Part shown: positions 23,444-36,754 of the stretch, piece by piece | Numbering within the stretch: position 1 is the stretch's first letter | Layout: every line of letters begins with the position of its first letter | DNA from: Chenopodium formosanum | Taxonomy: Eukaryota; Streptophyta; Magnoliopsida; Caryophyllales; Amaranthaceae | Length of the DNA: 64,000 bases | Direction of reading: 5' to 3' | NCBI GenBank assembly: GCA_024500155.1 | Contig: CM044869.1 | Span: 32,238,501-32,302,500 of the forward strand | Position numbers and translations under genes: made by a program | Notes under the pieces: generated by a model | What the model saw: the letters and a program-made list of their open reading frames with translations, nothing else | What the model was told of the DNA's origin: nothing | Database searches by the model: none

Positions 23444-26400
23444 CTGAATGGGGAACGGTCAGATGAGCTCCGCTCCCAGCCGGCTAGTGAACACATAAAC
23501 ATCGCTCTAGATGACACATGTCTGGAGCGTACTGTAAAGGTTGGGACGGTTGCTTTTGCAAAGTTGGGGGCAAACTTGCACAACCTGTTGAAAGAATATA
23601 AGGACATTTTTGCCTTTGAATTTGAAGAGATGCCAAGCACCAGTCCGAATCTTATTGTCCACAAACTCGCCGTGGATCCAAAGCCTGGTAGGTTGAAAAG
23701 AAGAAATTATAATGAGGAAAGATCTCAGGAGGCAGCCGCTGAGGTCAAAAAGTTGTTTGACGCCAGGTTCATTCGGCAATGTCACTTCCCAGATTGGGTT
23801 GCGAAGGTTACCCTTGTGAAGAAGCCGAATGAAGCTGGCGCATGTGTGTTGATTATGCTGATATGAACAAGGCATGTTCGAAGGACGTTATCTGCTTCTA
23901 AAGATTAACAGTCTGGTAAACTCTACAGTCGGAAATGCCATGATGAGTTTTATGGATGTCTATTCAGTTTAGGCTTTCATCAGATACCCATATGGAAGAA
24001 AGATCAAGGGAAGATGGAATTCGTCACTGATCAGGGATTATTCTATTATACTATGATGTCATTTGTATTGAAGAATGTGCCTGCTACTTTCCAATGAATG
24101 ATTAATACGGTCTTCATTAATCTGATAAGAAGAAACATAGAGGCGTAAATTGATGACATGATAGTTAAATCCTAGCTACATACAGACAGATTACCTTGCC
24201 GAACTCCGAGAAACCTTCACCACACTCAGCTGGCACAAGGTCATGCTCAATCCCAAAAAGTGTGTCTTTGGTGTTGAGTCTGGGAAGTTTCTCTGATTTT
24301 TGATTGATCAAAGGGGGATAGAGGCAAACCTAGAGAAGATACAGACGGTCATTGACATAAAGTCACCCCGCACTATAAAGTAAGTTTAGAAATTAACTGG
24401 TTATCTGGCGGCAATGAGGAGATTCCTCGGCCGTTCAGGTGACAAATGCCTCTATTTTTTCCAAGCAATCAGAAAGAAGACCATGTTTGAATAGGGGGAT
24501 GATGCTAAGGCGGCCTTCCAAAAATTGAAACAACATTTGCACTTTTTGCCGAGACTTGTTAGCCCTCTACCCAAAGAGATGCTTTACATGTACCTAGCCG
24601 TCTTAGATCATTCTCTCAGTATTGTTCTCCTTGCTAAGAGAGACGACAATCAGCTCCCGGTCTATTTCGTTAGCCATATGCTTTGAAATGCAAAACTCCA
24701 GTACTTTATGGTTGAAAAATTTAGTCTTGCCCTGTTCATGGAAGTCAAGAAGTTGTAACCTTACTTTTGGCACATTCGGTGGTAGTCTATATAGATCATG
24801 AACCTCTCAAGAGGCCAATGAAAACCTTAGAATCATCCGGCCGGATGCTCAAATGGGCTATTTAAATGCAAAGTCTTGAAATCACTTTTAAACTAAGGAA
24901 GGCAGTGAAGGGTCAAGCATTCGCGACTTCATTGTTGAAATGATAAGGCCGGATGAACTGAAAAATCTTAATCAGGCTTGGAAAGTGTATGTAGACGGGA
25001 GATCTACTATGAATGGTTGTGGTGTCGGAATCATCTATTAGTCTCCTAAAGGGGACAAGTATGAATATGCACTACGGTTCAAGTTTCAAGCCTCCAATAA
25101 TGAGGCTGACTATGAAGTCCTGCTAGCCGGTATACGTATGTGTAAGGCAACAGGGGCAAAGAAGTTTGACTTTTGTTGTGATTCACAATTGGTCATTAGC
25201 CAATACCATGGTAACTATGAGGTCACCCATCCGGCTACGATCAAATACTTGCAAGCGGTCAAGGTAGATGTCGAGACACTTGACGATTTTCACTTAAGCC
25301 CAGTGCCTCGGTCAGAAAACAATCAGCGGATGCTTTGTCAAAGCTGGCATCATCCGCCTCCTATGATACACCTCGGTCTGTCTTCTGGGAAGTGAAGGAA
25401 AAACGAAGCATTGAAGAAGAACCCATTGGAGTACTTGACCGAAATTCAACCTGGATGGACGGTATTCGGGCCTATATGCTTGACGACACTCTGCTAGATA
25501 CATACCTAGAAATGGTCGCAATGAAAAAACATGCGGCCAACTTTGAGATTTGCAATGGAACACTTTTTAAAAAGGGCTTTCTGATGCCTCTTTTGAAATA
25601 CATCACCCTAAAAAAGGGGGCATGAAATTCAAGAAGATTTACACTCGGGCTACTGCACCTCACACATAGGCGGCAAGGCACTAGTAGTTAGGGCCAGGTG
25701 GCAAGGATATTTCTGGCCGAATCTAGAAGCAGACGTCATGGAAATGGTGAAGAAGTGTGATAAGTGTCAAAGATTTGGCAAGCTCATCCACCATTTGGCC
25801 ACTTATTTGACGGCCATTCTTAGCCCAATACCATTCTACAAATGAGGCATGGATATCTTGGGTCAGTATACAACCGCACCAGGCGGACGACGATATATTC
25901 TAGTTGCTGTTGACTACTTCACCAAGTGGGTGGAGGCAGAGGCGGTTAAAGGCATAAAAAAAAAGGATGACATGTCCTTTATCTAGAAGAACATCATCAC
26001 CCGATTTAGGGTACCTATGTCTATGGTCTTTGACAATGGCTCTCAATTTGAGATGCCTACCCTCAAGAATTAGCTGGGAGACCAAGGGATCTCACACTAC
26101 TTTGCCTCAGTCGGCCGACCCCAAGCAAACGACCAGGTTGAAGCCTTCAACAAGCTAATCTCATACGGCATTAAAAAGAAAATTGAAACATCTGGCGGTC
26201 TATAGGCAAAAAAGTTAACTCATATCCTATGGGCCATCAGATTAACAGCAAAAGAGGCAACTAGGGAAACCCCATTACTCATGGTATACGATGTTGAAGT
26301 CGTCTTACCTATCTAGCATTATGAGCCGACTTTTAGAGTCATGTTATATGATGAAGAGACAAATTGGGAGGCAATGCGGCTAGCATTGGACTCACTTCCT

Positions 26401-26687
26401 GAACTTTGGGGGAATGCCACCTTGCATCATGAGATATACTATGTGAGAATGACAAGAGCCTACAACAAATGCGTACACAAACGACCCTTGAAAGTTGGGG
26501 ACTTTGTGTTATGAAAAATGGAGGCAACCGGTAGGGCCATGAACAAGGCAAATTGACGCCCAATTAGGAAGGTCCCTACCAAATCTATGAGGAAGTAAGA
26601 GGCGGAACCTACCGACTAGAAACACCAGATGGGAGGCAGCTAGCCAGAACTTGGAATGTAGATAGCTTAAAGAAAAACTACTTCTAA
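23438..26687 (+). pseudogene. Element A pol (RT, RNase H, aRNase H, integrase), broken
   Basis: The N-terminus LLKEYKDIFAF and the RT entry (VTLVKKPN) are clear. The RT palm, including the YIDD region at about 24150, is shifted and carries a stop. The second, archaeal-type RNase H is visible (VYVDGRST at 24990, CDSQLVISQY at 25180). Integrase shows the zinc-binding end (KKCDKCQRF at 25750), a core with VAVDYFTKWVEAEAV and VFDNGSQF, and GRPQANDQVEAF. The C-terminal domain ends near 26687. More than ten stops are scattered throughout, several of them CAG/TGG/GAG-type changes to stop. Non-functional. Confidence 0.8.
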
Positions 26688-27251
26688 GACTTGTAAATTT
26701 TTGTAAATAAATAGCCTAGTAATGAAAAAGTTGCTTTTTAATTTCAACATTGTTCATTTTTTGCATTATTAGATATGTCTCCCTATGGGAATATCGCTTG
26801 TGCAATGTGCAAGCGGCAAAATCTAAGCCAACCGTTTGCTCTTATAAGAGTAAGACATCTAGCGATGCCCATTCGAGTAAATTCGCCGTAGAGAGCATCT
26901 CCCATCTAGGTGCTACATTGCTCTATAAACTTAAAAACAAACGGCCCAACCGACTGTCTAGATAATGACTAGTTTATAGATGTTTGACTTGAATAATCTA
27001 AAATGGAACCTATATGGCCTAATTAGCTGCATGGACTATGTGACGATAGGAGGCGGCTGGCCGTTATTTCATTATGGATTTTAGTACCATCACTCTTGAT
27101 GATTACAAGGACAACCGCCTGCAGCCAGTGTGGGGCAAGACAAGAGGACTCATTCAAAACAAAAGGCTAGGTTTAAAACACAGAACATGTGATTGGCAAA
27201 GTCGATTAGGTACGATTAAAGACTGCCTGATATTCTAACCGAATGCTCGAT

Positions 27252-27383
27252 GGACGACTGTCTGCTTGGTTTGGGGAAATCACCATAGTGATTGATTGAC
27301 TTAAAATTAGTCATACTCCTTCAAGTATCAAAAATTTCTAAGTCAATCAACCCACTCTTTTGAAACCAAGCGTACAGCCGTCC
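27252..27383 (+). other. Conserved three-way-junction hairpin, element A
   Basis: The outer stem pairs GGACGACTGTCTGCTTGGTT with AACCAAGCGTACAGCCGTCC. A side hairpin on the 5' arm reads AATCAC-CATA-GTGATT. The inner stem is TTGATTGACTTA with TAAGTCAATCAA, and the apical hairpin is ATACT-CCTTCA-AGTAT. Element length, position downstream of pol and architecture match elements B and C. Role unknown. Confidence 0.75.
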
Positions 27384-27404
27384 AGGGGCAAGAACATCCG
27401 GTAT

Positions 27405-28681
27405 AACGAAAAAATTGCATGGCAAGTTAACTAATTAGCTAAATATGCATGTAGCAAACAAATTCAAAGACTTCAAAATTTTGAAACAACTAGGGTGGCC
27501 TACGCCTGCGATGCGCACGGAGGGGGTAGCTCTTGCGGAGAAGTTGTATTGGCGTGCACCTTTGGTTTGAGTGGTAGTTTTAATATGTACTATTTGGTTT
27601 ATGTGCCAATGTCATGGCTTTATAGAAGGGATTTTCAGCCACCAAAATCTTGTATGACGATTATTTTTTAAAATTCTCTAATGTTTGATAGTATTATTAC
27701 AAAATTATTATTAAATTATTTTGAATTATTTTGCATCCCTTCGTATCATATTATTTTCCCTTCAAATCTTAAGGAGCAATTGTTAGTTTAGAACTCTTAA
27801 TTATTTTGCATGTTTTAATAATACTTAGTATAATATTTCTAGCGTGGTTTTCTTCAGATGAATTTTTTGTGAGCATAGGTCATACGGAGTAATATATGTG
27901 AATCGTTGCAGCTAAAAACTTAATAATGTAAGTTCTCTAATGTACTTCGACTATCTAATATCTATATAATATTAAAGTAATAACCACTTATTTTTCCTCT
28001 TAAATTCCTTCTAATACTGAAGTAATAACCACTTATTTTTCCTCTTAAATTCCTTCATTTTCCTCACTTAATTAATACTAGTTTTTTTTTTCTATCATCG
28101 ATTTCCCTTGAGTTTAGGATTTTTAAGTTCTTTATACCTTTTCTCAAATATCACTATTTAATATGAATTCCATTCACAATTCCATAACGTTGTTTAAACA
28201 ATGTACATTTAAAATGCTAATAAAACCGTAACATTAGTTACAGTTAAAGGACGACAAGATTGTAAATAAGATAACCACGAAGGAGTAAAAATAAACTGTC
28301 TCTTCATGCAAACATTTTATTTTTCTTTTTAAATAATAATAACAAAATATGAAGTATAAAGCATTAGAAGTTTTTTTATTCAAAAAGAAAAGGCATTACA
28401 AGTTTTTTTGTTAAGGAAAAAAAACTTTAAATTAATTGATGATATGCTTAATAAATAAAAAACATTAAATATATTAATGAGGGTAAAAATATAAATACAC
28501 ATTTTTGAGGGTATAATTAGTAGCACACTATTCCTAAGAATTATCTTATTCATTTTATAAGGTAGGGAAATGCATTGTGAAATAAAGTCGACCTCATGGT
28601 TGGATGATTCATTAAATAATAAAACTGACCCTACAATCGACCAAAAGACAATTCTTAACCAGTATAACATGCAAAAACTGT
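27405..28681. other. AT-rich intergenic DNA between element A and the outer CACTA element
   Basis: No gene or clear element boundary is visible. A GC-richer patch lies near 27490-27560. Minus-strand frame 28380-28670 is AT-rich and unassigned. Confidence 0.45.
27968..28057. repeat. Short tandem duplication, ~45 bp x 2
   Basis: AAGTAATAACCACTTATTTT and the following CCTCTTAAATTCCTTC occur twice in direct succession with only two or three changes. Confidence 0.8.
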
Positions 28682-29146
28682 CACTAGTGGAAAAAAGCTA
28701 TTAGCAACTGGCAAAAAGTGACTTTTAGCAACTGGCGCATGGGGCTGCAATTGCGGGGGCTACAAATGGGAATTATTATTAGCATCTGGCACTTGTCAGC
28801 TCCTAATAGTCATTATTTGCAACTGGCATATAGTCTTTTTTTAAGCATGAAAAGGTACTATTCGCAACTAGCCAAGTGTTAGGCCTATTACTAATAGTAG
28901 TTATTTGTAGTTGGCCTAATTATAGGCCAGTTGCTAATAGTCTTTTTTAAAACTTAGAAGAGTATTATTCGCAACTGGCCTAGTATTAGGCCCGTTGCTA
29001 ATACTACCTATTTGCAGCTGGCTTATAATTAGACTAGTTGCTAATAGTCTTTATTTAAAATTAAAAAAAATTACAATTTTTAAACAAATTGATGTGCGAA
29101 ATATATCATTTACTTGTATAAATATCAATCGGTTAATTTGTACAAC

Positions 29147-30884
29147 TGTAGACACCTAATTGTGTCTCCCCAAAAACCAAACCCAGTGATGAATGCCTTT
29201 CACGTCATTGATTATCGAACGAAGTGAAAGTGTGAAAAGTCTCGTGATGCGGTAATTTTAATATAATACTTTCTTTCTGTTTTCGAAAATGTACTCTATT
29301 TATGAAAATATCCAGTCCAATTTAGTTTGTTCCATGATAAGGGTCCAATAATGGTGTAGTTGGATTGGGCTTGAAAAGAGCTTTCCAACGATATATTATA
29401 ATCCCAATTCCGATGAATAGTGAGAAAATTATGGCCAAAATACTAAATTGGGCCTGAAATGGTTTTATACGGCCCAATGATCAAGTGGAGGGCCCATTAA
29501 TTAATATTCCTAAAGTCATTAGGATTGACTTTAATCTTCCAGAATAATCTAGAAGGTTCTCTTAAGTTCTAGTGGAATTAGGATTAATAATTATATTTTT
29601 AGAAAATAAAGAATTTTATTTGGAATAAAACAAGTGTTTTTAAAAGAATTAAATCTGATTTTTAAAGATAAGTACGGACGTTAATTAGTCTAATTTAATT
29701 AGATTAAGGACTTTGTACGGCTTTGGGTTAACGTGTGAACCATCGCGAAACGACAAAGCTGTCGCGCCGCGCTGGACCTTGTCACGCCGCGACATAAGTA
29801 GTTTTATTCTAGATTGGATTCAGTCTTTTTCTGATCGTTTCCGGACTATTTTTCTTATAAATTAGGTTGTATTTCCCCGTTTTCAAATCATCAACAAGCT
29901 TGATCATCAACAATCATCTAATTCTATTCTCTTCTCTCTTAAGCAATAAGCTTATTCTTGCTCCGTCTTTCTAAGCCTTCCCTTTTCAAACACAATACCG
30001 CATTCACGAGTCTTAGATACACCTAGCCAAGCTCGAAGTTGCCTTCTCCCTAGACGTGAAAGGTTGATAATTTTTGAGGGTTTGGTCCCAAATCTTATTT
30101 CAATTCTTTGATTAGATTTACTATTTAATATTTTCCTTGAAGTTAAACGCGTGTATTGTTTTGATAGAAAGAGATACGAGGCAATAAAGTAAGTTGTTTT
30201 TATTGCTATATCTTTAGAAAGCATTCTTAGATTATATTGATTCCTAGTATCATGTTAGGATGCTTTTATTGCTTTCTAGTATCATGTTTATGTTGCTTCC
30301 TATTTCTTCTATCTTGTTAGTATCATGTTAGGGCTAAAGCTTTAATCTTTATTGTTTAGTGATAGATTAGGATTTGTTATTAATCATGTTAGTATCATGC
30401 CTTGGATCTTGCTTATATTATTATGCTTTGAGAATACTATTGTGATGATGATGATTGTTGTTATTATGTTGTTTGATATTATTATTATTGCTTGATCACG
30501 CCCTCTCTTGCAGGATTAAAGGGAATTTGTACTTGTAATCACGCTTAATAAGATAATTAATAATCTTGTTTAGGCTAATGTGATTTTAATTCAAGTGATA
30601 GCCAATAATAGATTTGTTTGTGCATTAATATTCAACCAACATAGATTAAATAGGTTTAGGATTAATATATTGATTGCATGTTAGTCAGAAAGCGCACATG
30701 AATATGAGAAGAGTAAAGTAGAGGCCTATTTTTAGGGAAGGTTCAATCTCTTTTAGGTTGGATTTATACCTTCATCCCCGAATATCCAGTCATGGTTCCA
30801 GACCACTATGGAGTTAGCGATCTCATGGATCGTGAAGGGATCACAGTGGGGCTCAAGTGTGGGATGCTTGAAATATTCCCTACA
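29147..30884 (+). mobile_element. Solo LTR, 1738 bp
   Basis: Begins TGTAGACACC, ends CCCTACA, and is flanked by a perfect 5-bp duplication ACAAC (29142-29146, 30885-30889). No internal retroelement sequence remains, as expected after recombination between two LTRs. Contains a GC-rich stretch (CGCGCCGCGCTGG) near 29765. Lineage not identified; orientation is inferred only from a likely TATAAATTAG box near 29855. Minus-strand frame 29952-30224 is not a recognised gene. Confidence 0.8.
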
Positions 30885-30889
30885 ACAAC

Positions 30890-33759
30890 CATTAAAAAAA
30901 AAGGTTAATTTATTCAAAAATTGCAAATTAATACAAAACTTACAAATTATTTAAAAAATTACAAGGCTGGCTTGTCTATTTATCAGAAGAAAACATCAGC
31001 AACAACGTTCAGGTTTGACACCATTAATGAGAAGTAGCGACTCAAATTGACTAATTAAGTTAGCCATGAATTTCCCTGATAAACATAAAACCAACAATAA
31101 ACAACAATTGATTAGGAATTAATATAAACAAAAGTAAAAATGAACAAAAAAAAAAAGCAACAACATTTAAGGAGAAAGAACTTGGATGCACAAGGTTCGG
31201 GTTTTAATGAGAGAAATACATACTGATTTTTACTATGCACTCTATCAGCAAAACAACAATACATACACCTACAATACGTACAATAGTAAAGTTCATTCCT
31301 GAAATTTTGACAACTTAAATGTTCTTAAAATTTCACAGGCTAGCACCAATCTTCAATTTCTCATATAGATACACAATTCATCACACTTAGAATTAGGTTC
31401 TCAATTAAAAACTTTAATTTATGATAATAAGCAGAAATGTATTTCAAGTGAAAAAAACAAAAGAACACAATTAGTTTTCGAGTCAAATCATCATATATTT
31501 AAATCCAACCTCATTCTATACTAAAGATATTTTATTAGCACACAACATTATACTATTATCATATGATCATGATGAACTAAACACGAGGCATAACATGAAA
31601 CCATAAAACATGTCATGTACTTCTCAGTTCTTATACAATCCAATCAAGGGCATATAGTGCAAGCTCATTGAATTTTCGTTCAATCTTGACAATGTCATCT
31701 GGCAAGGCAACTCCATCTACATAGCATAATTCAAAGACAATAAATAAATAAATAAAATAAAATAAAATAAAAAACCAAATCAAACTCTAGCTTCATCAAG
31801 CAATATAGATCACACATTACGCCCACATTCTAATAATTAATAACTAACCTCTGAAACTAACAATGCAAGCTTCTCAATTTCACCAAGATTCTACTATACA
31901 AATACCAGCAATTTCAGCAGAATCTCAATTAAAACAGACTTCTAACACTTATCAACCAACAAATGCTTAATAAAGACAAATACCAGGCAACGTTGCTGGC
32001 AGCGAACTTTATCCTCAAGATCATTCAGCTGATAATTTAGACTAGGAGCAAAATTTGGCCTTGATGGACCTCAAAGTGTTGTATCTACAGTCGAAGAGGG
32101 CATAGTTAATGAACCCACATGGGCTAACCATCAACGAGTTACATCAGTCTACAACCACCTCAATCAAGTTCGTAAATTGAGTTCACAAACATTGGCAGAG
32201 TAGTTAAATGAACCCACATGGCCATAAAGTCTACCCAGATCTTAAAACTCCCCATATAAAGTATATAAAAGTTGTAATATGATATGTCAGTAAGGAATAC
32301 TAATTATACTCAAATACCAAACTAGAAACATCGGTAATACCTAATGTTTTGCATAATCTGTATTGCCCTCGCCAATAACACTCTTCCTCTCAATCTTCAA
32401 AGTAGATCTCCATTTAACCCTGAATATCCCTGAATCAGAATCATCACTGCAGTGATCAGCATTAGTTAACAAATTCGATAAAGAAGTACGACAGAATGGT
32501 GAGATGTATATATTGTCAATAAAATCAATTAATTTTGAATCCATACAGTCTTACACCTGTAAGTAAAGTAAACAAAATTAGCATACAGTGTCGAGAGGTA
32601 GTATTATATATTTTTACAGAAAAAAGGACAACCATCTCGACAAGTAGATAATCTTACATTGTTAGAGACTTAGAGTGAGTAAAATAATCCCGGAAACATT
32701 AATAGTAAGATACGTAACTAAAAGGCCTGAAAACAGTCCTACACATATATTACTACCACCACAAGAATGACCACATACGTTGTCTATTTATTCTACATAA
32801 ACATGCAGTTTTAACCTTCGACGAAAATTTAATGATGCATGACCTAGAATTGGATAGGAGAAGACAGGGCCAATTTCCTATAACTGCATTCTCAACGTCT
32901 TCTTCCCTTTCCTAAACCAACAAGGAAAGAAGTTCAATAGACAAAGAATGTTATTTAACATCCATTATTTAACAGCACTTGGGTAAATTCCAACATTCTT
33001 TATAATGACTGCTAGCTAGCAAAATGCTGCATAAACATTAAACTATTATACCATCTTAACTTTCTTTTGTTACTATTTGTATTGATGGTATGGAAGATAT
33101 ACTAATGTTTTTCTTTCTCCTACATTCACATTTGGCAGGTTGCTTACCAACTTTGGTAATAATACTATTTGGGTAGGAAATACACTATAACTAGAGCATA
33201 ATTTAGCATATACATTGAAGAAATTAAACCAGATACAAGAGAGAGATTAATGTACCACAAGAATGACTACATACGAAAAATCAATTTGCCAAAAAAGTAA
33301 CAAATCCTTGAATGAATAGAGAGTCAAAAGCAGTGTAGATTAGTGACTAAGAGATCGGAAAAATGGTGATTTGAGGCCTCGAAATCAAAGCCCTCAAAGA
33401 AGATATGAATGAAGGAGGAGAGAGAGAATGAAACTAGTCCCTAAAGTATAAACCAAACTAGATCTAACAACCGACAACACTAGATCACATAGCAAGCTGT
33501 TAGGTCAATCGATTACAAAGATAATTATGAAAAATAAAGGCCAATTACAACATTGATTACCACATAACATCAACGAAAACATTATAAAGCATGTCAAGGA
33601 GAATATATAGAGCATCAATTAAACTTTTGAACCGCAACAATAAATTATTGAAGCTTCAAAATAACAACAAAATCTCATTAATCAACAGATCTAACAATGA
33701 AACCCTAACCTTAGCATGCTCAAACAAAAAAAGAGGGTGTTAGGAAATAAATTAAACTT
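30890..33759. other. Outer CACTA interior with possible captured minus-strand exons
   Basis: Two minus-strand blocks look exon-like: about 31636-31720 (GVALPDDIVKIERKFNELAL then a stop) and about 31985-32080 (GPSRPNFAPSLNYQLNDLED, ending at a GT donor-like GTATTTG). A 67-codon minus frame at 32341-32544 is open but unrecognised. These could be exons of a captured host gene or of a degraded element protein. I cannot name the gene. The rest is AT-rich. Confidence 0.35.
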
Positions 33760-34597
33760 ACCACAGATCTACAACAAAAGAGAATAAAAACTAAAATCGC
33801 AACTGTTATATTAAAATTGAAGCTTTTTCCTTGTTAAAATTGGTTTTAAGTTTATCTTGATCTCGGTTCCTCTTTCAATTCATATTCCCTATAAGGTGTG
33901 AGCTACTTACTTGAGATTTGAGAAGTAAAGAGAGAAAAGAACAAAGAGGCGCCTGCGAGCTTGAGAGCTAGGGTTTTTGGTTTTGTGAGTAGTGGGAAGC
34001 TGAGTGAGTAGTTTGTAAAATTGTAATGGGCTAATTTTTTTGGAGAAATTGTAATGGGCTAAGTGATAGTTTGGGTATTCTAGAATGTAGGATTACTGGT
34101 AGTGTGGGACTGTGGGTGGATTTAGTGAATTTTTCGAAATTTATTTTTTCTTTTTATTAATATGCAACACTTTTTTTTTTTCTGTAATTTCCTATTTTTA
34201 TTATAATTTTTTATATAATATTTTAATAAAAAATATTAACGAGCTGCTCGCGAGCTTACCGAGTCGAGTTACAGCTTGCTCGACTCGTTCTGGTTAAAGT
34301 TTTGAGTCGAGTCGAGTTTTGATCAAGCGTTGACCGAATCGATCTCGAGTTGCTCGCGAGCTGCTCAACTCAATTAGCACCCCTAAACACAACTATGAAA
34401 TGCTTTAAATTAATTTATTGGAAGTAATGGTTCACTCTTAAAAGATTTAAACTGCAAAAACTAAAAAGTAGCCGCTGGAGCTTGGAGAGTCTTGTAGTAG
34501 CGGTTGGAGACATCAGATATTGTAAGTTTTTCAAAAAAAAAAAAATTAAATAAATTATAAATATATGTTATAATGTTAATAAGGGGCTTACACTTTT
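33760..34597. repeat. Displaced copy of the right end of the tandem array
   Basis: 838 bp nearly identical to 16482-17320, including the private variants of the last array unit (GCACCCCTA, GTAATGGTTC, AATAAGGGGCTTACAC). One clear change is TCGTTCTGG for TCGTGCTGG at 34286. The copy starts inside the hAT body, so it has only the hAT right end and part of the spacer. Junctions show no inverted repeats or target duplication. Confidence 0.9.
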
Positions 34598-34739
34598 ATT
34601 TTGGGAAAAGATTTGATGTATCTTTTATTTATTTCTATCTTTTATGTTATCCTAGTTTGATGAGGATTGTAATTAAGAAACTAGATAGATTTTAGGAATA
34701 TAATCATTCTAGGATTATTTAGGCTCAGGTATCAAGTAA
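34598..34739 (+). other. LTR-like fragment, continued at 52773-53050
   Basis: Rejoined across the inner CACTA element, the sequence looks like a copia-type LTR remnant: GGGAAAAGATTTGATG near the start, CTATATAAGAGGG as a TATA region after the insertion, an AATAAAAC signal, and GAGGGTGAGTTCCC near the end. Clean TG...CA ends and a target duplication are not visible. Tentative. Confidence 0.3.
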
Positions 34740-34939
34740 CACTACTACATTTTCAATCAAATGCAACGGCAAAATTTAGGCTAATGCAACGGCTACATAT
34801 ATAGCCGTTGCGTCAGCATAGTCTAATGCCATTGATGCTTCATACCATGTCAATCACAGGTCCAATGCAACGGTGATGAGCAAACCGTCGCAACAGGGTA
34901 GTCTACTGCAACGGCCACTGATAAAGATGAAATTTTTCT

Positions 34940-36754
34940 AAAGTGCATTAAATCCATAACTTCCCTCCTATTTATTCCCCTAAAACTAAAAACCCTAAAC
35001 ATTTTCTAAAACATTATACAGGTGCTGTTTCACATCTCAAATACAACAGTACCACTCATCCTCCCTCATTTCACATTTCCCCCCAACAAACGCCGTTCCT
35101 TTGCCTCCACTTCCACCACCCCTGGAATCACGAACACGACTTGTAGAAGCTTGTTAATTGTCATAGCTTGTTAAAGGATTCTATCTCTTTCACCGCTTCT
35201 TCAGTTTGATAACTCGGGTTTTTTAATTGTTAGGGTTTTTAAATTTTGCAATTAAATTAAATTATATGAACTGAATCATGTGGTTTTATTTTTTTTTTGT
35301 AGGTCTTTATTGCTGGTTTAGCCATTGCTTTTGCAGCGGATGATGTCGTTTCTTCCGAATGCAACAATAAACCTCGAAAGGTCTAGATGTTTTGTTAATG
35401 GTATTTCAATTGTGCTTTTTGGGTCTCAATTTTGGTAATTTGATAAATCTATTGTTCAAATGGGTATAGTAATTTCTGATTTTTTTTTGTGTTGATATCA
35501 TTTTTTCCTACGATGGAAATGAAATTGTTATATGTTTGCTTTATATTTGTGCTTAATCTTGTATGTGCGTACCTGATATGTTTGAGGATTAAAATGGGTT
35601 ATATTATTGTTAAGTACTATTGATTATCATATTCCAAATTCAAATGCCAAGGGTGAATAGGGTTTATTTTTAAGCAGATTTATTTGTTTTTTCATGGCTG
35701 AAATTTTATTATCTTTCAACTACCACTTTGATAAATTTTATTTATTATGGGAGGTAGCTAGATATTTGAACTTAGATGTATAGGTTTCCCATTCTATACT
35801 CTGAGGAGGGAGTTTGAGTACCACCATACCTTTTTTCATCAAAATTCTTGATCCTTTTTTGTATCGACATTATTACTAGACTAGTATTCATCGGCGCCAT
35901 CCAGCACTAATTGTTAAGATACTTCTTCCTTTGTACTACTTTTCTTCTATTGTTCATTTGTTAAGAATACTGCAACTAAGTGATGCAAAGTCATATATAG
36001 TGTAGGAAAAACAACTTAATCAAACTCCATTTAGCTTAGTATATGATGCACATAGTGCACAATTCTATTTATTATCTATATTGTTCGGCTTTTTTGGAGC
36101 ATAATGTGGAAGGGTAGAAATTATCAGCTAGAAAATGTAGCTATGATATTTCATTAAATGTACTGGGTCATATTTTGGTTATTTTTCCTTCTACTAATAG
36201 TGATAATATATTTGTTTTGGATAACATATTATGTCTTTTTAGCTACATATTGTCACTCGATGAGCAACTATATTGTCTTTTTAGTTACAGGGTGAGGTTG
36301 TAGAGAGATAGGTTGTATCAGTGTATTATGTTGCCAAGATGACTTGAATTAAGTTCACTTTATAATTTTGCTTCCCATGTGATTTCAATATATGTTGAGA
36401 GTATATTTCACGGCTTCATGCTTCTACTTAGTATTTACATAAGAAGTTTGTGAGTTCTAAATTTGTAATACCAATAAATGACAAATTCTAGATTTTTAGA
36501 AATTAAGCTGTATATTTGTGATTTATGCTACATTTTTTTTACTACATACATAATAATAATAAAAAGTATTACTAAAAATAGGCACTAATATTTTAAAAAG
36601 GCTTAGGTTTCTTGAAGCTTGATAGTTTTTAGATGGTTTTTTCTTGATGCTAGTTTGACTCATTTTAGATTTTGCGTAGCTGATATGTCAAAATATAAGA
36701 GTGACAAGGTATGTCACAATATTTGGCTGACATTTGACTCATTTTCACAATTAT
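34940..36754. other. Inner CACTA interior, left part
   Basis: Non-coding except for one plus-strand exon-like block at about 35304-35381: a CAG-like acceptor TTTTGTAG, then VFIAGLAIAFAADDVVSSEC, ending in a stop two codons after AAG. A preceding CT-rich leader-like stretch (35040-35220) gives it the look of a captured gene start. I cannot identify the source. Confidence 0.3.

Larger units (their letters stand above)
18916..27404 (+). mobile_element. Tat/Retand-type Ty3/gypsy retrotransposon A, degraded and 3'-truncated
   Basis: Order: 5' LTR, primer site, gag, protease, RT, RNase H, archaeal-type RNase H, integrase, then the conserved hairpin. The order and the second RNase H place it in the Tat group. 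Homology with element B stops about 20 bases after the hairpin, near 27404, so the antisense gene and 3' LTR are missing. Every coding region has several stops and frameshifts, and a hAT element (21861-23302) splits the protease/RT linker. The 26688-27251 interval is non-coding retroelement sequence. Confidence 0.85.

Noticed and set aside
28380..28670. 96-codon minus-strand frame
   Set aside because: AT-rich composition gives a Phe/Leu/Ile-rich peptide with no family features.
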